DNA from: Nomia melanderi
Taxonomy: Eukaryota > Arthropoda > Insecta > Hymenoptera > Halictidae
Direction: 5' to 3'
Length of the DNA stretch: 64,000 nt
Assembly: GCF_051020985.1 (NCBI RefSeq)
Contig: NC_135002.1
Span: forward strand, 6,882,001 to 6,946,000
Positions 50,001 through 60,907 of this stretch are shown in pieces. The notes beneath the pieces were generated by a model that ran no database searches, was not told the DNA's origin, and was given only the letters and a program-made list of their open reading frames with translations. A program made the position numbers and the translations under genes. Each line of letters starts with the position of its first letter. Within the stretch, counting starts at the first letter, position 1.

Positions 50001-52541
50001 TTTAGGTGACCGCAGGAAAATGTACGAGCTGATGTGCACGGAGTCCGACGCGATCGATCTGAAGGTGAGGCACATCAGCAACTGCGCGAGCAACGCTTAT
50101 CAATCGTTCGGCACCGATAAGTACCCGGAAGCGTTGAAGCTTTATTACAACAGCTACTTGCCGCCTGCGTACAACTCGAGAGCCAAAATCTTCTATAGTT
50201 ACATACATGCGTGTTTCCTTAACGAAAAAGTGCGGCTGATCCAGGGACTTGTTCCTGCGGATCAAATGCAAGGGATCCTGAGATCACTGAGAATATTCTT
50301 CCTGAATCCTATGATAGGCCTGGAGTACTTCAATCCGTTCACTCGGGCTCTGAAAGCTATCAGGAACTCTAACACACCTAGAACCTCTATAGAAAGGCAG
50401 AAGCTAATTGATCAATCCCCCACGGAAGCTAATGTATTGAACAAGGACTACGCTGCGTCTGTTATTCAATCCTTGTTCAAGACATTGCTGATTATACGGT
50501 ACAAAATGATCCACAATCCTAAACACAGGGAACATCGGGCGGTTCTGGAGAATCTACTGAAAGTAGTGGAATTGTTCAACTACAATAAGCGAGAATCTTT
50601 GGCCACTCATTTGTTCAGATACATTCTGAAGCACTTTGATAGACTTCGAGACATATATCCCTGCTCGAAGGACTTCGAACACACGATTCAAGTGCAAAAA
50701 TTGACAGGGACGTTAGGAGTGGTCAAGCCAGGACAATGGGTACCGATAGCTAGGTTCCTGGTGAATACTAAAACTATGGAGACTGCTTTCGCAAACATTG
50801 ACTTGTTCATCAATCTACCAAGATACTGTGTACGTGTTTTTAACAATGAGACCAAACAGGAGATGTTACGAGTGGTGAACAACGTGGTCCCGACTCGCTA
50901 TGAACACACGAAATCAGGTTACACGGTATTCGCCTATGGCTGGAGCGATGACCAGCTGATAAAAGAAGTGACCTGGACCATGTTCATGATCACCAAAAAA
51001 GGGCAGCCAGTGTTCTATTCAATGGACGAGACGATTTCTCAATCTACCACTCTGGCAACTCCTTTTTTGGTCACCGAAGAACTGTCTAACGCTTACATAC
51101 CGAATAGTAGGAAGTACATTTCGAAGTGGATCGCTAAAATCAGCAAACCTACTTTAGTGTCCTTTAGACTAAGTACGTCGTACGATAAAGTGAAAATCAA
51201 GTTCAGAGTGACGGATACTGAGGGTACTGTGTTGCTCGAAATGACAGGAGGCTCGGTAGTCATTGTGCCTCTCGTGTTCTTGGGCTTGGAAGCAGAATCT
51301 AGCGAGATACAATTGATGATTGATGCCAAAAGTGAAGGTGGTCGTCCCATTAGGAATGACACCAATGGCAAAGCCATGAATGAAGCTGGTAACGATACTG
51401 TGGAAGATTCCACTGTGAAGACCGATGTCAATGGAAGCAAAGCCAGCGAGGAGACGCTGTGTCATCGAACCTATCACGTGGAGGCTTTTGTTCTTGACGA
51501 CAGCTGGCCGCTCACTAAATCAGAATGGATCGCGGTGACGGAGGTTAAGATGAGGCCTGTTGGTTCCGCCGTTCGACCGAAGTCGTCTACGTTAACTATC
51601 GGCAAATTTTCGAAGGCTGAAGTGTCGAAGATTAAGAGAGCTGCCAAAGCGCTGACCGACAGTAATCAAGTTCTTGAGAAGCCTTATTGTGTGCTCCAAG
51701 TGGTCACCGATGTTGGAAGCGGCTTTGAGGTGCATTTTAGCCATATATCAAATCATTCAATAAGTTCTTTGTCGCTAACTCTTAATGCTAAGTATTAGGA
51801 TTGCACTGCATCTATGGGCGCAATATTTTAACTTTAAGATATTTATTCTTTTCATTATTTATTGTACGTCTCATTCTTTGATAGATTTAAGATTCAGTTT
51901 CTAGTCACCTAATTTACCAGATAGCCGAAGACAAATTGAGCGAGCAGCAAATCGCAAAGATGAAGGAGACCTGGGCGAAAAACGACCCCGAGAGTTTATC
52001 ACGTGGTAAACTCCTCCAAGAGAATTTCCGACAGAAATACGAATTCACGCCAAAACCCTCTGAAACGGACACCAAAAGTGAAGCTTCAGTGCCCGGAAGG
52101 AAATCCTCCGTTAAACTGGAATGTTGCGTGGAGACTCCAGCGATTTCCGAGATCAGAACGTTGGAGCCTCCGCTCTTGTTTCGAAGACTTCCTACACTGG
52201 ACCTGACGATCTACGAGAACAGGGAAGATGAAGAAGACACACCGTGGGTGAAGACACCGTACGATGAAGAGATACTGAGATGCCGCCGCGCGGTGAACAT
52301 TATCTACGCTCAGGAGGACTATGATTATTTCATCGAGGAAATGAACGGCCTGATGAAAAACAGAAGGGAAAGATATCGAATGCTTCTGAAAGAACACGAA
52401 GAACTGTTCCGGGAGAGGAAAGCTATGGTGGAAGAAGTGTACGAAGCAAGAAAGGCTTACATCGCTGGTACGAATCCCGGAAGTGTACGAGGCAGTAAAA
52501 AAAGTGCCAAGACCAAGAGTTCAAAGTCGAAGAAAGTATAA
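47084..52541 (+). CDS. ADGB: androglobin homologue (calpain-like, globin and coiled-coil regions)
   Basis: Large chimeric protein; in mammals it is expressed in testis and ciliated cells. Exons 47084-47207, 47263-47363, 47484-47555, 47674-47908, 48106-48327, 48450-48560, 48633-48958, 49036-51729 and 51921-52541 join to 4506 nt, 1501 residues, all phases agreeing. Landmarks shared with vertebrate ADGB: DSILWPEWSD near the N terminus, the calpain-like stretch GKYVVRLYFLGSWRYIVVDD and ELWPMLLSKALLKL (about 178-245), LTGW, a Lys/Ser-rich insert (about 290-350), YLFVDSL (about 594), a globin-like region with degenerate IQ motif (about 740-955), and the C-terminal coiled coil with a Lys-rich end. 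I see no classical calpain active-site cysteine context, so protease activity is doubtful. The start has an in-frame TGA just upstream (47066-47068). Confidence 0.92.
50060..50715 (+). other. ADGB: globin-like region and degenerate IQ motif of ADGB
   Basis: Residues about 740-955. In androglobin the globin fold is circularly permuted: helices C-H come first, then an IQ motif, then helices A-B. Here DYAASVIQSLFKTLLIIRYK (868-887) is the IQ-like segment, with Gly missing from the usual IQ consensus, and ENLLKVVELFNYN with FRYILKHFDRLRDIYPCSKD matches the A-B part. YSYIHACF upstream holds a candidate proximal histidine. Heme binding cannot be judged from sequence alone. Confidence 0.6.
51921..52541 (+). 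CDS. ADGB: ADGB last exon: C-terminal coiled coil and basic tail
   Basis: The acceptor aatttaccag leads to IAEDKLSEQQIAKMKETWAK, the counterpart of the vertebrate segment with IRAMKQAWE. A long charged helix (about YDEEILRCRRAV to EEVYEARKAYIAG) follows, then a Ser/Lys-rich end KKSAKTKSSKSKKV before TAA at 52539-52541. The previous exon would read on for 22 codons past its donor at 51730 if unspliced. Confidence 0.88.
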   Translation: MAEDKLSEQQIAKMKETWAKNDPESLSRGKLLQENFRQKYEFTPKPSETDTKSEASVPGRKSSVKLECCVETPAISEIRTLEPPLLFRRLPTLDLTIYENREDEEDTPWVKTPYDEEILRCRRAVNIIYAQEDYDYFIEEMNGLMKNRRERYRMLLKEHEELFRERKAMVEEVYEARKAYIAGTNPGSVRGSKKSAKTKSSKSKKV

Positions 52542-52758
52542 GATGTTCGTTTGTCGTTTAATGGCCCACTTTGTTGATGAAGTTCGTGTCTTTGAATCAA
52601 GTTGATCCCCTTTATGTCTTGAACGAAGTATCTGATTACTATAACTGAGATATCAATTAAAATACTAAAAAGGATGTATAAAGCAGAAGTAATACAAGGA
52701 GGATCAAAGAATCAAGTTCCTCCGCGACTTACAGGCAATTACAATATCTTAAGAACCA

Positions 52759-52803
52759 AATAAATATATATACCCCACTTCTAACTCATTAGTCTAGAAT
52801 AAA
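52759..52803 (+). terminator. candidate ADGB poly(A) signals
   Basis: Two AATAAA hexamers at 52759-52764 and 52798-52803, 220-260 bases after the ADGB stop. Either could be used. Confidence 0.5.
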
Positions 52804-55800
52804 GTACATGCAATGAAACTAACAAGTGGTAATTTACTTTTACGATTCGGATGATTAAATAATTGAGCCGTAGAGGACCGATTAAACCAGTGTTCGTGTC
52901 TCTTCAGAAGAAATAGTTCCTTAATCGATTACTCACCCAATAAAATTCATCAGGAAGAAATCAACTCTATCCGTCAGGCCGCTTTATGCAAGATTCCTCT
53001 AAAAGTTTATAATCTAGCACAAAGTTACTCGGACTATCGATCACATTAACCTTTCCGTAGATAATAAGCAGATCCAGGGAAGTGATAAATATCCACGTGT
53101 CGCAATATTGATTGCCTCGATCCTGGAAAACTCCATGGCTCTGCTATTTTCTAAATTGCCTTGCATCTATGTTACTAATCGCGGCTAGTAATAATCGCTG
53201 ATTCGCGAGCTCTTAACCGGAATCGATTTTTCATCGGCGCTATCTCGATCGGTCGTCGGTCAGGGCCGGCGCGAGATACACACACCGAGACCGTACATCC
53301 GGAATTCGAACAGAAGCCGTTCCTTTGCGTACCCCACTGTCGCATTACTAATTAATCTCGACAAGTGATTGTCATTAAAATCTTCATTCATACATATTCG
53401 TGTAAATTTGTCCATTTTCGGGGGAATAATTACAAATGTTAGTCGTCTCGTGGCAATTACGGTTCACACCGTCGACGGGACACCTTTTAACGATGCTCCT
53501 CTCCGTTCACCACGGAAAAGAACAGCACGCCGATCCGTTCCGTTCATTTTTCATCCGGGACCAGTCCTCGTCGTCTAGCAAGATTATTACAAAACTACGG
53601 GAGAAGCCGGGGAAGAGGTCTAGGTTAAGCGCAAGAAACAGGTACGCCGTTCGCGAGCCACGGTTTACCGTGATATTTTACCCTCGATAAGGCTGATGCG
53701 CAATTTATTAGTCCTCGTTCCTTGCCGGGCAATTTTTCAGCCGATCGGAAACGTGGATACATTACGCAATACTTGGAGATAAATCAACGAATGTTTATTA
53801 GTTCCAGCATTTCGGATTTTTAAGTATTTCCGTCGATCTGAAACTTCTGCACTTTTCAATCGGCCTTTTTAAAGATAATCCTCTGTAAAGTTAAAATTCT
53901 TATTTACCAGATAACTGACAGATAAGCTCATCGTTGCATCTAATGTTAAATTCTCTATCATTTTACTCTATTATTCGACTCTATCTTAATTCCTCCTTTC
54001 CGAATAAGCACACGTTTTCCTTCAAATCGGACAATGACAAAAAGCTGGGGCATTGCCGACCGAACCGACAGTCCTAAACAGATCAGTGTGTCATATTCGA
54101 CGAAGCAAACGTTGGTAGTACAATAACACGAAAGTCGCGGAGCAGCGGTCCACCAGAACCGAGGAATCCCGGGTCGCGTCGTTTATTAAACACGCTGTAC
54201 AAAGGTGCCGGTGTGTACGTGTGCGTGCGTGTTGATTACAGGTGCACTCGCGTTGCAGGCTATTTGCAACGTCCGTGGAACCGTCCGCGACCGGCGCGTA
54301 GCGACGGCAGCCGAGCCGCTTCGTTGGCAGCCGGCTGGTAATCACTGTCGATCGTGTTTGTTAGCCGGTCTCGTCCTTCACGGGACGAATTACGATCAGG
54401 GTGGCATGGCGGCCTTTATGGACTACCGATGGCAATTTACCTAGTAAATATCCGCTACCGCGAGCCCCGAGCGTATGTGCACGCGCGAAAACGTGTCTAT
54501 CGGTACGCTCGAGCTGCTCCCGGAGCTTGTACCGCGAGTAAGTGTCGGATAAGATTAGGATTTATCCTGGGATAACTGGAATTGAATGAGATTTCTCCGC
54601 GTTTCGATGATCAATCTTGCGCGGACGTTGATTATTCGTAATGTACGCGATTTTGAAACTGGAAAATTGAACGGTGATCCGTTTCATTCGCGAACCTAGA
54701 GAAGATATATCGGTGGACGCTTGAAGTAGAAATTCTGATCGCGTTTATATTGGACAATTGCATTCGAAATTGGATTTCTCGACTGGAAATTAGTTTCCTT
54801 CGTTAAGTAATCTTCAAGACTTTATAATCGCTAGTGAATTTCACCGAAGAACTATGCGAATTGTAACAGCTTTTATATAATCATTCAACAACAACCACAA
54901 GTTCCATCTAACGGAGCAAAGTCTCCATCCTCCCATTACCTCCCAGCTAACCGTGAATTTCTAGTGATAACAGTCATTCACCAGGTCGAAAGTAATCTTT
55001 ACAGCATTCTTCGCTTTCGTTATCCAAGGCTTTCCCAAAGAAGATATCTCTCGGCCTGCAGAATCCGCGGAACGGCTCGCTAAGTCTCGTATGCCAGCAG
55101 GCATCCACAAAGATCGAACCTATCAACGATCCCCGCGGGCTGGGCAAAACAGAAGCTGGAAGCCACGAAGATAAGCAGTAAATCTTCATTCTCGAGTCAC
55201 TAAACGGGTATTAAAAGAGATCCCGCGTGAAACGGGGCGAGGGAGGAAGAGGAAAAGCCTTCCCGCTGGATTTCGCGGCGTTTTATCAATGAACCTCGCT
55301 TCGGGGGACGCCATAAAACCGCGCGACAGAACGCCACCGAGAAATAGAATAAAACGCGACAGGTGCCGGCATTAGTTTAACGCTTCCGCAATAAATGGAA
55401 GCCGTCGCGAGCGGTAAAACTCGCCCGGGCTCGTTCCGTCGCTCGTTTCCCGTTTTAGTGGCAGTAAACAGGGCCCGGGGCTCCCTCGCGGGCTGCAGGG
55501 GGAAAAAAAGGGGACGAGCATGGCCGCCGTTAATCATTCACTGATTTTCCATGCGGAGTGGCCGTGTATTAGGGACGCGGTCGAACGATTTTCATCGTCG
55601 AGTCGTCGCGAATCGGAAAATCGCGGTTTACGAGGCGTTTCGTCGGTCACTGGGCGCACAAAGGAGCCAAAGGCGCCGCGCCGACGCGATTCTTGCGTGT
55701 CCGTTAAGGGCCATCTACGCGTAGAAACATTCAGCGGTGCAGCCATCGCTGCCGAACGATGGGTTCGAGCCTTTTCCGGCTTTCGATCGAGCGCAACGCG

Positions 55801-58800
55801 CGTTGAAACTGTCGAACACTCAAACCCGTCGCTTCTCCTAGCGTGTAGAGGAGACTTTAGCCTATGTTTCATCTGCCGCAGTTTCTCTTCCGTTTCGTCG
55901 CGCGTGGACCGACGCTCTTCACGCTCAGCTGCGAGTCAGGTGACTCGAGTTCTTTTGAGCGTGGATAAATTACCGATTTAAACGAATAAAACGCGTCGCC
56001 GAGGATTTCGCGCGTACTTTTAAGCTTCCTTTGATGACGCGGCCCCGATCGTCGGGATGGTAACCCTTGAGTATTCGTGTAACGATATCTATGTACGTTC
56101 GAGTTGATTTTTCTGATGGGATGTATATTTTTATGGGGGATAAGGGAGTTCTTTTTACGAGGAGGGCTCCGTGGGATGTTCAACGGAATGTCTTCCGAGA
56201 GTTTTATGTGGGATGTAAATCTTCCGGGGAGAACATTGTCATTAAGAATAGAGATTCTGTGTGTTATTGTAATCGTCAGCACCCGCATACAGTTTCGTTG
56301 GCCACCAACGGAGCGATACATTGACATTCATTTCACGTGGTCCGAGGAACGCGACGATCGTTAAAGGGATAAGAGAAACTTGACAATTCATTGACGATGA
56401 CTTTTACAAGTTGCGGACTTTTGTGTGTGTCCTCCGTGAGTCTCGATTTTGAGAGTTGAATGCACCCTTGTTGAGGGATACAATATGCACTTGATCAAAG
56501 TGATTAGGGGATTGAACGATCGAAAGGATTATTATTTGATGGAATGCCGAAGACTTTAAGTTGTCTTGATTGCTTTTTCGTTTGTTTCACTTCGAAAGGG
56601 AGCGAAGCTTCTTTACGTTTGTGTTTTGATCGTATTCGAGTTCTTTGAAGAAAATTTCATTGCAACTGCAAATCGTAAAAATAGTATGTGTGTAATGGTT
56701 CCTTGTGTATTCACAGCTGAGATTCGTTTTCTTGTTTCAACGCGTCAGAAACGATATCGCGAAGTTCCTTGACAGAGTCATCAGCTGACAATAGATGTTT
56801 TTAATCGCACCGAGCGGAAGTGATGGCTTCTTAACACGCTTATTGGTCCAGAACACAGAGGCCAATGCCGTTCGCGTTTCCCAATGGAAGTTTCAGCCTC
56901 GTCTGATAAAGCTCGGCTGCGCCTCATCGCGAAAGTTTTCTTCATTCAAACGCTTTGATGCAACTCTGACTTTGCTTTTAGTGGAGCCATTATTATTCAC
57001 GAGAAATAAGAAAATCGGAGACAATGCAGTGATGAACAATTGGTGGTAACCTTTGTACATCTATTTCATTTCTATGTGATCCTAATAATACACAATGATT
57101 TAATCAATAATTCTTCTTTGCATAATTATTCTCTACAAAAGTTGCGTACGAATATCCTAATAGAAAATTAGATTACACAGACTCCACTTTCCATCGCAAA
57201 CATAGAATTAAAAATTTCTTCGTAAAAGCTGACGAACATTGAGTCATTAAGGGTTACGCAACAATCATTCAAAGCATCCTCAATAAAAAATAGCTTCCAT
57301 TACAAAACCAGATAAAAATAGGTCCTCCCTAAAAATCAGTTTTCCATGAAGTTCACGCAACGAAACAACGAAAATTGAGTCATTAAGGGATTAAGTTACG
57401 CAACAATCATTCAAAGCATCCTCAATAAAAAATAGCTTCCATTACAAAACCAAACAAAAATAGGTCCTCCCTAAAAATCAGTTTTCCATGAAGTTCACAC
57501 AACGAAACAACGAAAATTGAGTCATTAAGGGATTAGGTAACGCAACGATCATTCGGAGCATGCTCAATGAGAAATAAGTTCTCCAGACCAGGATGCCCGA
57601 TGTATGCCCAGCCGTCTGGTCGCCTCGTCCTCGCGCGTGTCACCAACACACGCTCGGCGTGTTGACAGCGAGGAAGAAAAAGAAGGGTTGGGGACGATCC
57701 CGCGGCTCCTCTTCGTGTTCTCGGTCGTCAGCTGGACGCGGGCCGCGAGAAAACGGGCAGGGAAAGGAGGGAAAGGGCGCGTGGAGGGAAGGAGAGACGC
57801 GAAGACGAGGGAAGAGAGCCTCTTCTCTCCAGATGAGCCCTCTCTCGGAACCGCTCGTCCACAATTTGCCGCTCCAGTCTCGCGTCGAGTCCCGTCGGCG
57901 CATCTTTTCGGGGCTCGTTCCCTCGCTGCTCTCCCACTTCTCATCGTAAGAACGTGCCGTACCGAGAGTCAAGTGTCCCACGAGAAATCGTTTTCATCTC
58001 TCGTCGATCGCATTGAAAACTCACAGCGATCCCCTATCCTTTTCTCTCTTTTCATCGGCGTTCGGAGTTGTTCATTCAGAGATCCGTATTTTCGGACATT
58101 CGGGTCCGGGTGGCTCGGGTGAAACTCCTCTTAGGGTACACAGAGGTTTTGTACTCGAAGAATCGATGATTGAAGATTGAACAGAGGGTACACGTGGGTG
58201 AAATTGAGATTGAGGTTTGAGTGCACCTGGTGACACTGTGGATTATTGCTAGCTCGTGGCGGAGTTATGTTGATTTCGTTGACAGGTATGATATCGGGTA
58301 AGGAGATTTTCTGGCGATGCTGTGCGGACTGTAATTTGGAGCTTTTGCATCGGGTTTAGATCATACGGATCGTTGTATAGATATAGTGATCATCTATGTA
58401 GACCACTTGTCAAAATTATTACACGGAATAATTGCGAGAGATATGTGAAACTAAGAGAATCGAGTCAATTTTGAACTCTCCGTCGATCTACAATTGATCG
58501 TTTAATTCCATATTTCAAGACTTCACTGAAAATTGAATGCTTGATCAATGTTGGATCATTTGAATTTTATGAGAATCGATTCTATTTTGCAAAAATCATA
58601 TTACACATCATTGGAGTATTTCTAAATCACTAAGATGAATCGTTCTTTTCCATTCGTATTCTGTTAAGAAACACGATGGTAACTATCACGCGCAGCACAG
58701 AAACGCTGAAGTGACCGTAGCGAATCATTCATTTGTGCGTGGCGATTAAACGCGAGCGTAAGAAACGTTTTAGAATCGCGTTTGTCGCCGCAATATTCCT

Positions 58801-60767
58801 TGTCGCGTACGGCGTACAGCTCAATTCGCTCCGCTTGTAATAGAACGTGCGAACCAGACCGATCTCTTTTTGCGCGAGTTTTACACGAGCATACCAAGCT
58901 TTATGGAACTTTAATGATAGCCTCTGCTCGGTCCGCTTTTACGTTATGATAACGAGGGAAAGCGGAGTGGTTGGACGTATTTTTCTGTAGCGAATTTCCA
59001 AGGAACGTGTCGATCGGAAAAGTCGCTCAATCTTTTCCCAGGAGGATCCGTGGTTTCCCGTCGACAGGCGAAAATCTACTACGATAACAGTAATCGTAAA
59101 TTTCAATGAAAAATAATAAACCTTCTGTTCGATAATCGTATGCATACCGTCAAATATATTTAACGTTCGCAGTGTATATAATTTTCTTAGTTCTCTACAT
59201 TTTGTATATCTGATTTTTTTTCACGAAAATACTTGAGAGATAATCTTCGAGTGTTTTGGCGGTGAATTTTATTAGATGGAATTTAGAAAGAGATTAATCG
59301 TTAACGTTGCTTCAAGTTCGGCTCGATTTGCTTCGAGAATATTATTCGTTTTTAAAATTTTGATCAAACTAGAAGGCTGACTTCCTCGCGATTCCTCGCT
59401 GGCTTTCGTCGTGCCAGGGAAACAGCTATTGTGGATATTTATATCAGAAGATAGTTCCATCTATCTCATCGTACTAATTTGGTGCTTCCGGAAAGGCGTC
59501 ATAGTCAGCGCGGAATCGCGACAATTATCGCCTGTTGTCACTCCACTCGGTTTACGTGGCGAAATTCTCGGTTCTCTTGCGAAATGAATGATCAAAGATG
59601 AAACGTTATATTCGCGACGAGGCTGCTTTCAACAGAGATTCGAACAGAAATTCATTGTTGCCCTCGTGAATATTAACGAACAGCGTCGGATTTAACGGGA
59701 ACAATGATATTTCAGTTTCAATTTAATAGAATATTCCGATTTTCTTTATGGAGAATATTGTAACACTGATTTCATTGCACACGCATCGCTAGAACAATCT
59801 TCGGCACGTCATTTTGTCAAGGCCACTTCGGTCCGTTACGAAATATAGCCGCTAACAACGTATGTTTATATTACCCTATCGCCTAACTCTTTGAACTGGA
59901 GGCATCAACTTATTATCAGCTTACTTTTGTTAGCTGCTACTACTTTTCAAACGTAAATTTATAAGCAAAGGTCACCGATCATCTATTTATAAAGTTACCA
60001 TGTAATTATACGATACAAAAAACATCCTATTACACCGCTAACAATACTACAACCACTGATGAAATCACAATCATTTTGAGTCACATCAGTTCACAAGCAA
60101 TTCCATCGAACACAACAAAAATCATACAATAACTTCCAATTCTACTTCCTTATAAAAAGTATTTTCATCGGCAAAAATCATCCTTTATCTCAACCACCCT
60201 CCAGCATTAGATACCAGAGAACGTGCGGATTCTTAAATGAAAATTCAAACACAGAAAACGTTCTTGTAAAATAATATTTATTTGCTCTCAACAGCACGAA
60301 CATAACATATTACCAATACTGATTTCATTCATTAAACTAGTAAAATACTGATTGAAATTGGACCTCGGCTCATTGCTAACAAGAAAACCGCACAAACTTT
60401 CCGGTACCTAATACCTCCGACGCCAACCGGACCCTGTACAAAGAAATCCCCCCTATAAAACGGTCGCAACAATTGCAGAATTCCGCGAGTGTCACATTAC
60501 CGAGCACCCAGCCGACCAAGAACCATGATCGAGAATCCGATCGTGGTGGCGATCGCGGAGCAGCGTTGCTGAACCGTTCCCGAGACCTCGAGAGGAGTTC
60601 GCGTCCCGAGATCGATCGTGGATCATGCGCGTGAAACGAGCCGTCATCGATCGCGCGACGAACTAACGTAACATCGGGCTCGTTATTCCACGTGGGGGAC
60701 AGGGGTAGCAGTGCGCTGATCGATAAACAACGACGGGGGAGAGCCGCGATCGCGATCCTCACGAAAA
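52804..60767. other. gene-poor interval between ADGB and the signal-peptide gene
   Basis: About 8 kb with no recognised exon. The part 53200-58130 has GC- and CpG-rich patches (55200-55950, 57600-58130) that keep frames open on both strands, up to 172 codons (57604-58122); none has a known domain and all are low complexity. The interval contains a 140-bp tandem repeat (57238-57580). Some CpG-rich patches may be promoters or non-coding first exons of the gene at 60768. Confidence 0.5.
57238..57580. repeat. tandem repeat, about 140 bp, two copies plus a partial third
   Basis: The marker gagtcattaaggg begins at 57241, 57377 and 57519, giving spacings of 136 and 142 bp. Copies 1 and 2 are nearly identical through cctcaataaaaaatagcttc and cagttttccatgaagttcac; copy 2 carries six extra bases (attaag) after the marker. 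The third copy diverges after about 55 bp. Confidence 0.93.
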
Positions 60768-60907
60768 ATGCCGAACCCGGCCCTGCTGTTGTCCGCCGCG
60801 TGGCTGCTGTCGATCGTTCTCCACGGAGCGTCGACCACGGGACAACGCTACACCACCAGCCCCGGCCAGGATCTGGATAACACGCTGCAATCGGTACCAC
60901 CTCTCGG
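60768..60907 (+). CDS. first coding exon with signal peptide; gene continues beyond what is recognised
   Basis: ATG in context gaaaaATGc, with an in-frame TGA upstream at 60717-60719, codes 46 residues plus two bases and ends at a strong donor CTCGG|gtgagt. The product begins MPNPALLLSAAWLLSIVLHG, a classic signal peptide (hydrophobic core of about 14, small residues before a likely cleavage near GAS-TTG), then GQRYTTSPGQDLDNTLQSVP. This implies a secreted or type I membrane protein. I do not recognise the family. No following exon was found by 64000, so the first intron is probably over 3 kb. Confidence 0.65.

Noticed and set aside
55520..55981. 153-codon plus-strand open frame
   Set aside because: Overlaps an antisense frame of similar length in a CpG-rich patch; no domain, Ser/Arg-rich by composition.
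57604..58122. 172-codon plus-strand open frame
   Set aside because: Four frames are open in the same GC-rich stretch, which points to low stop density rather than a gene.
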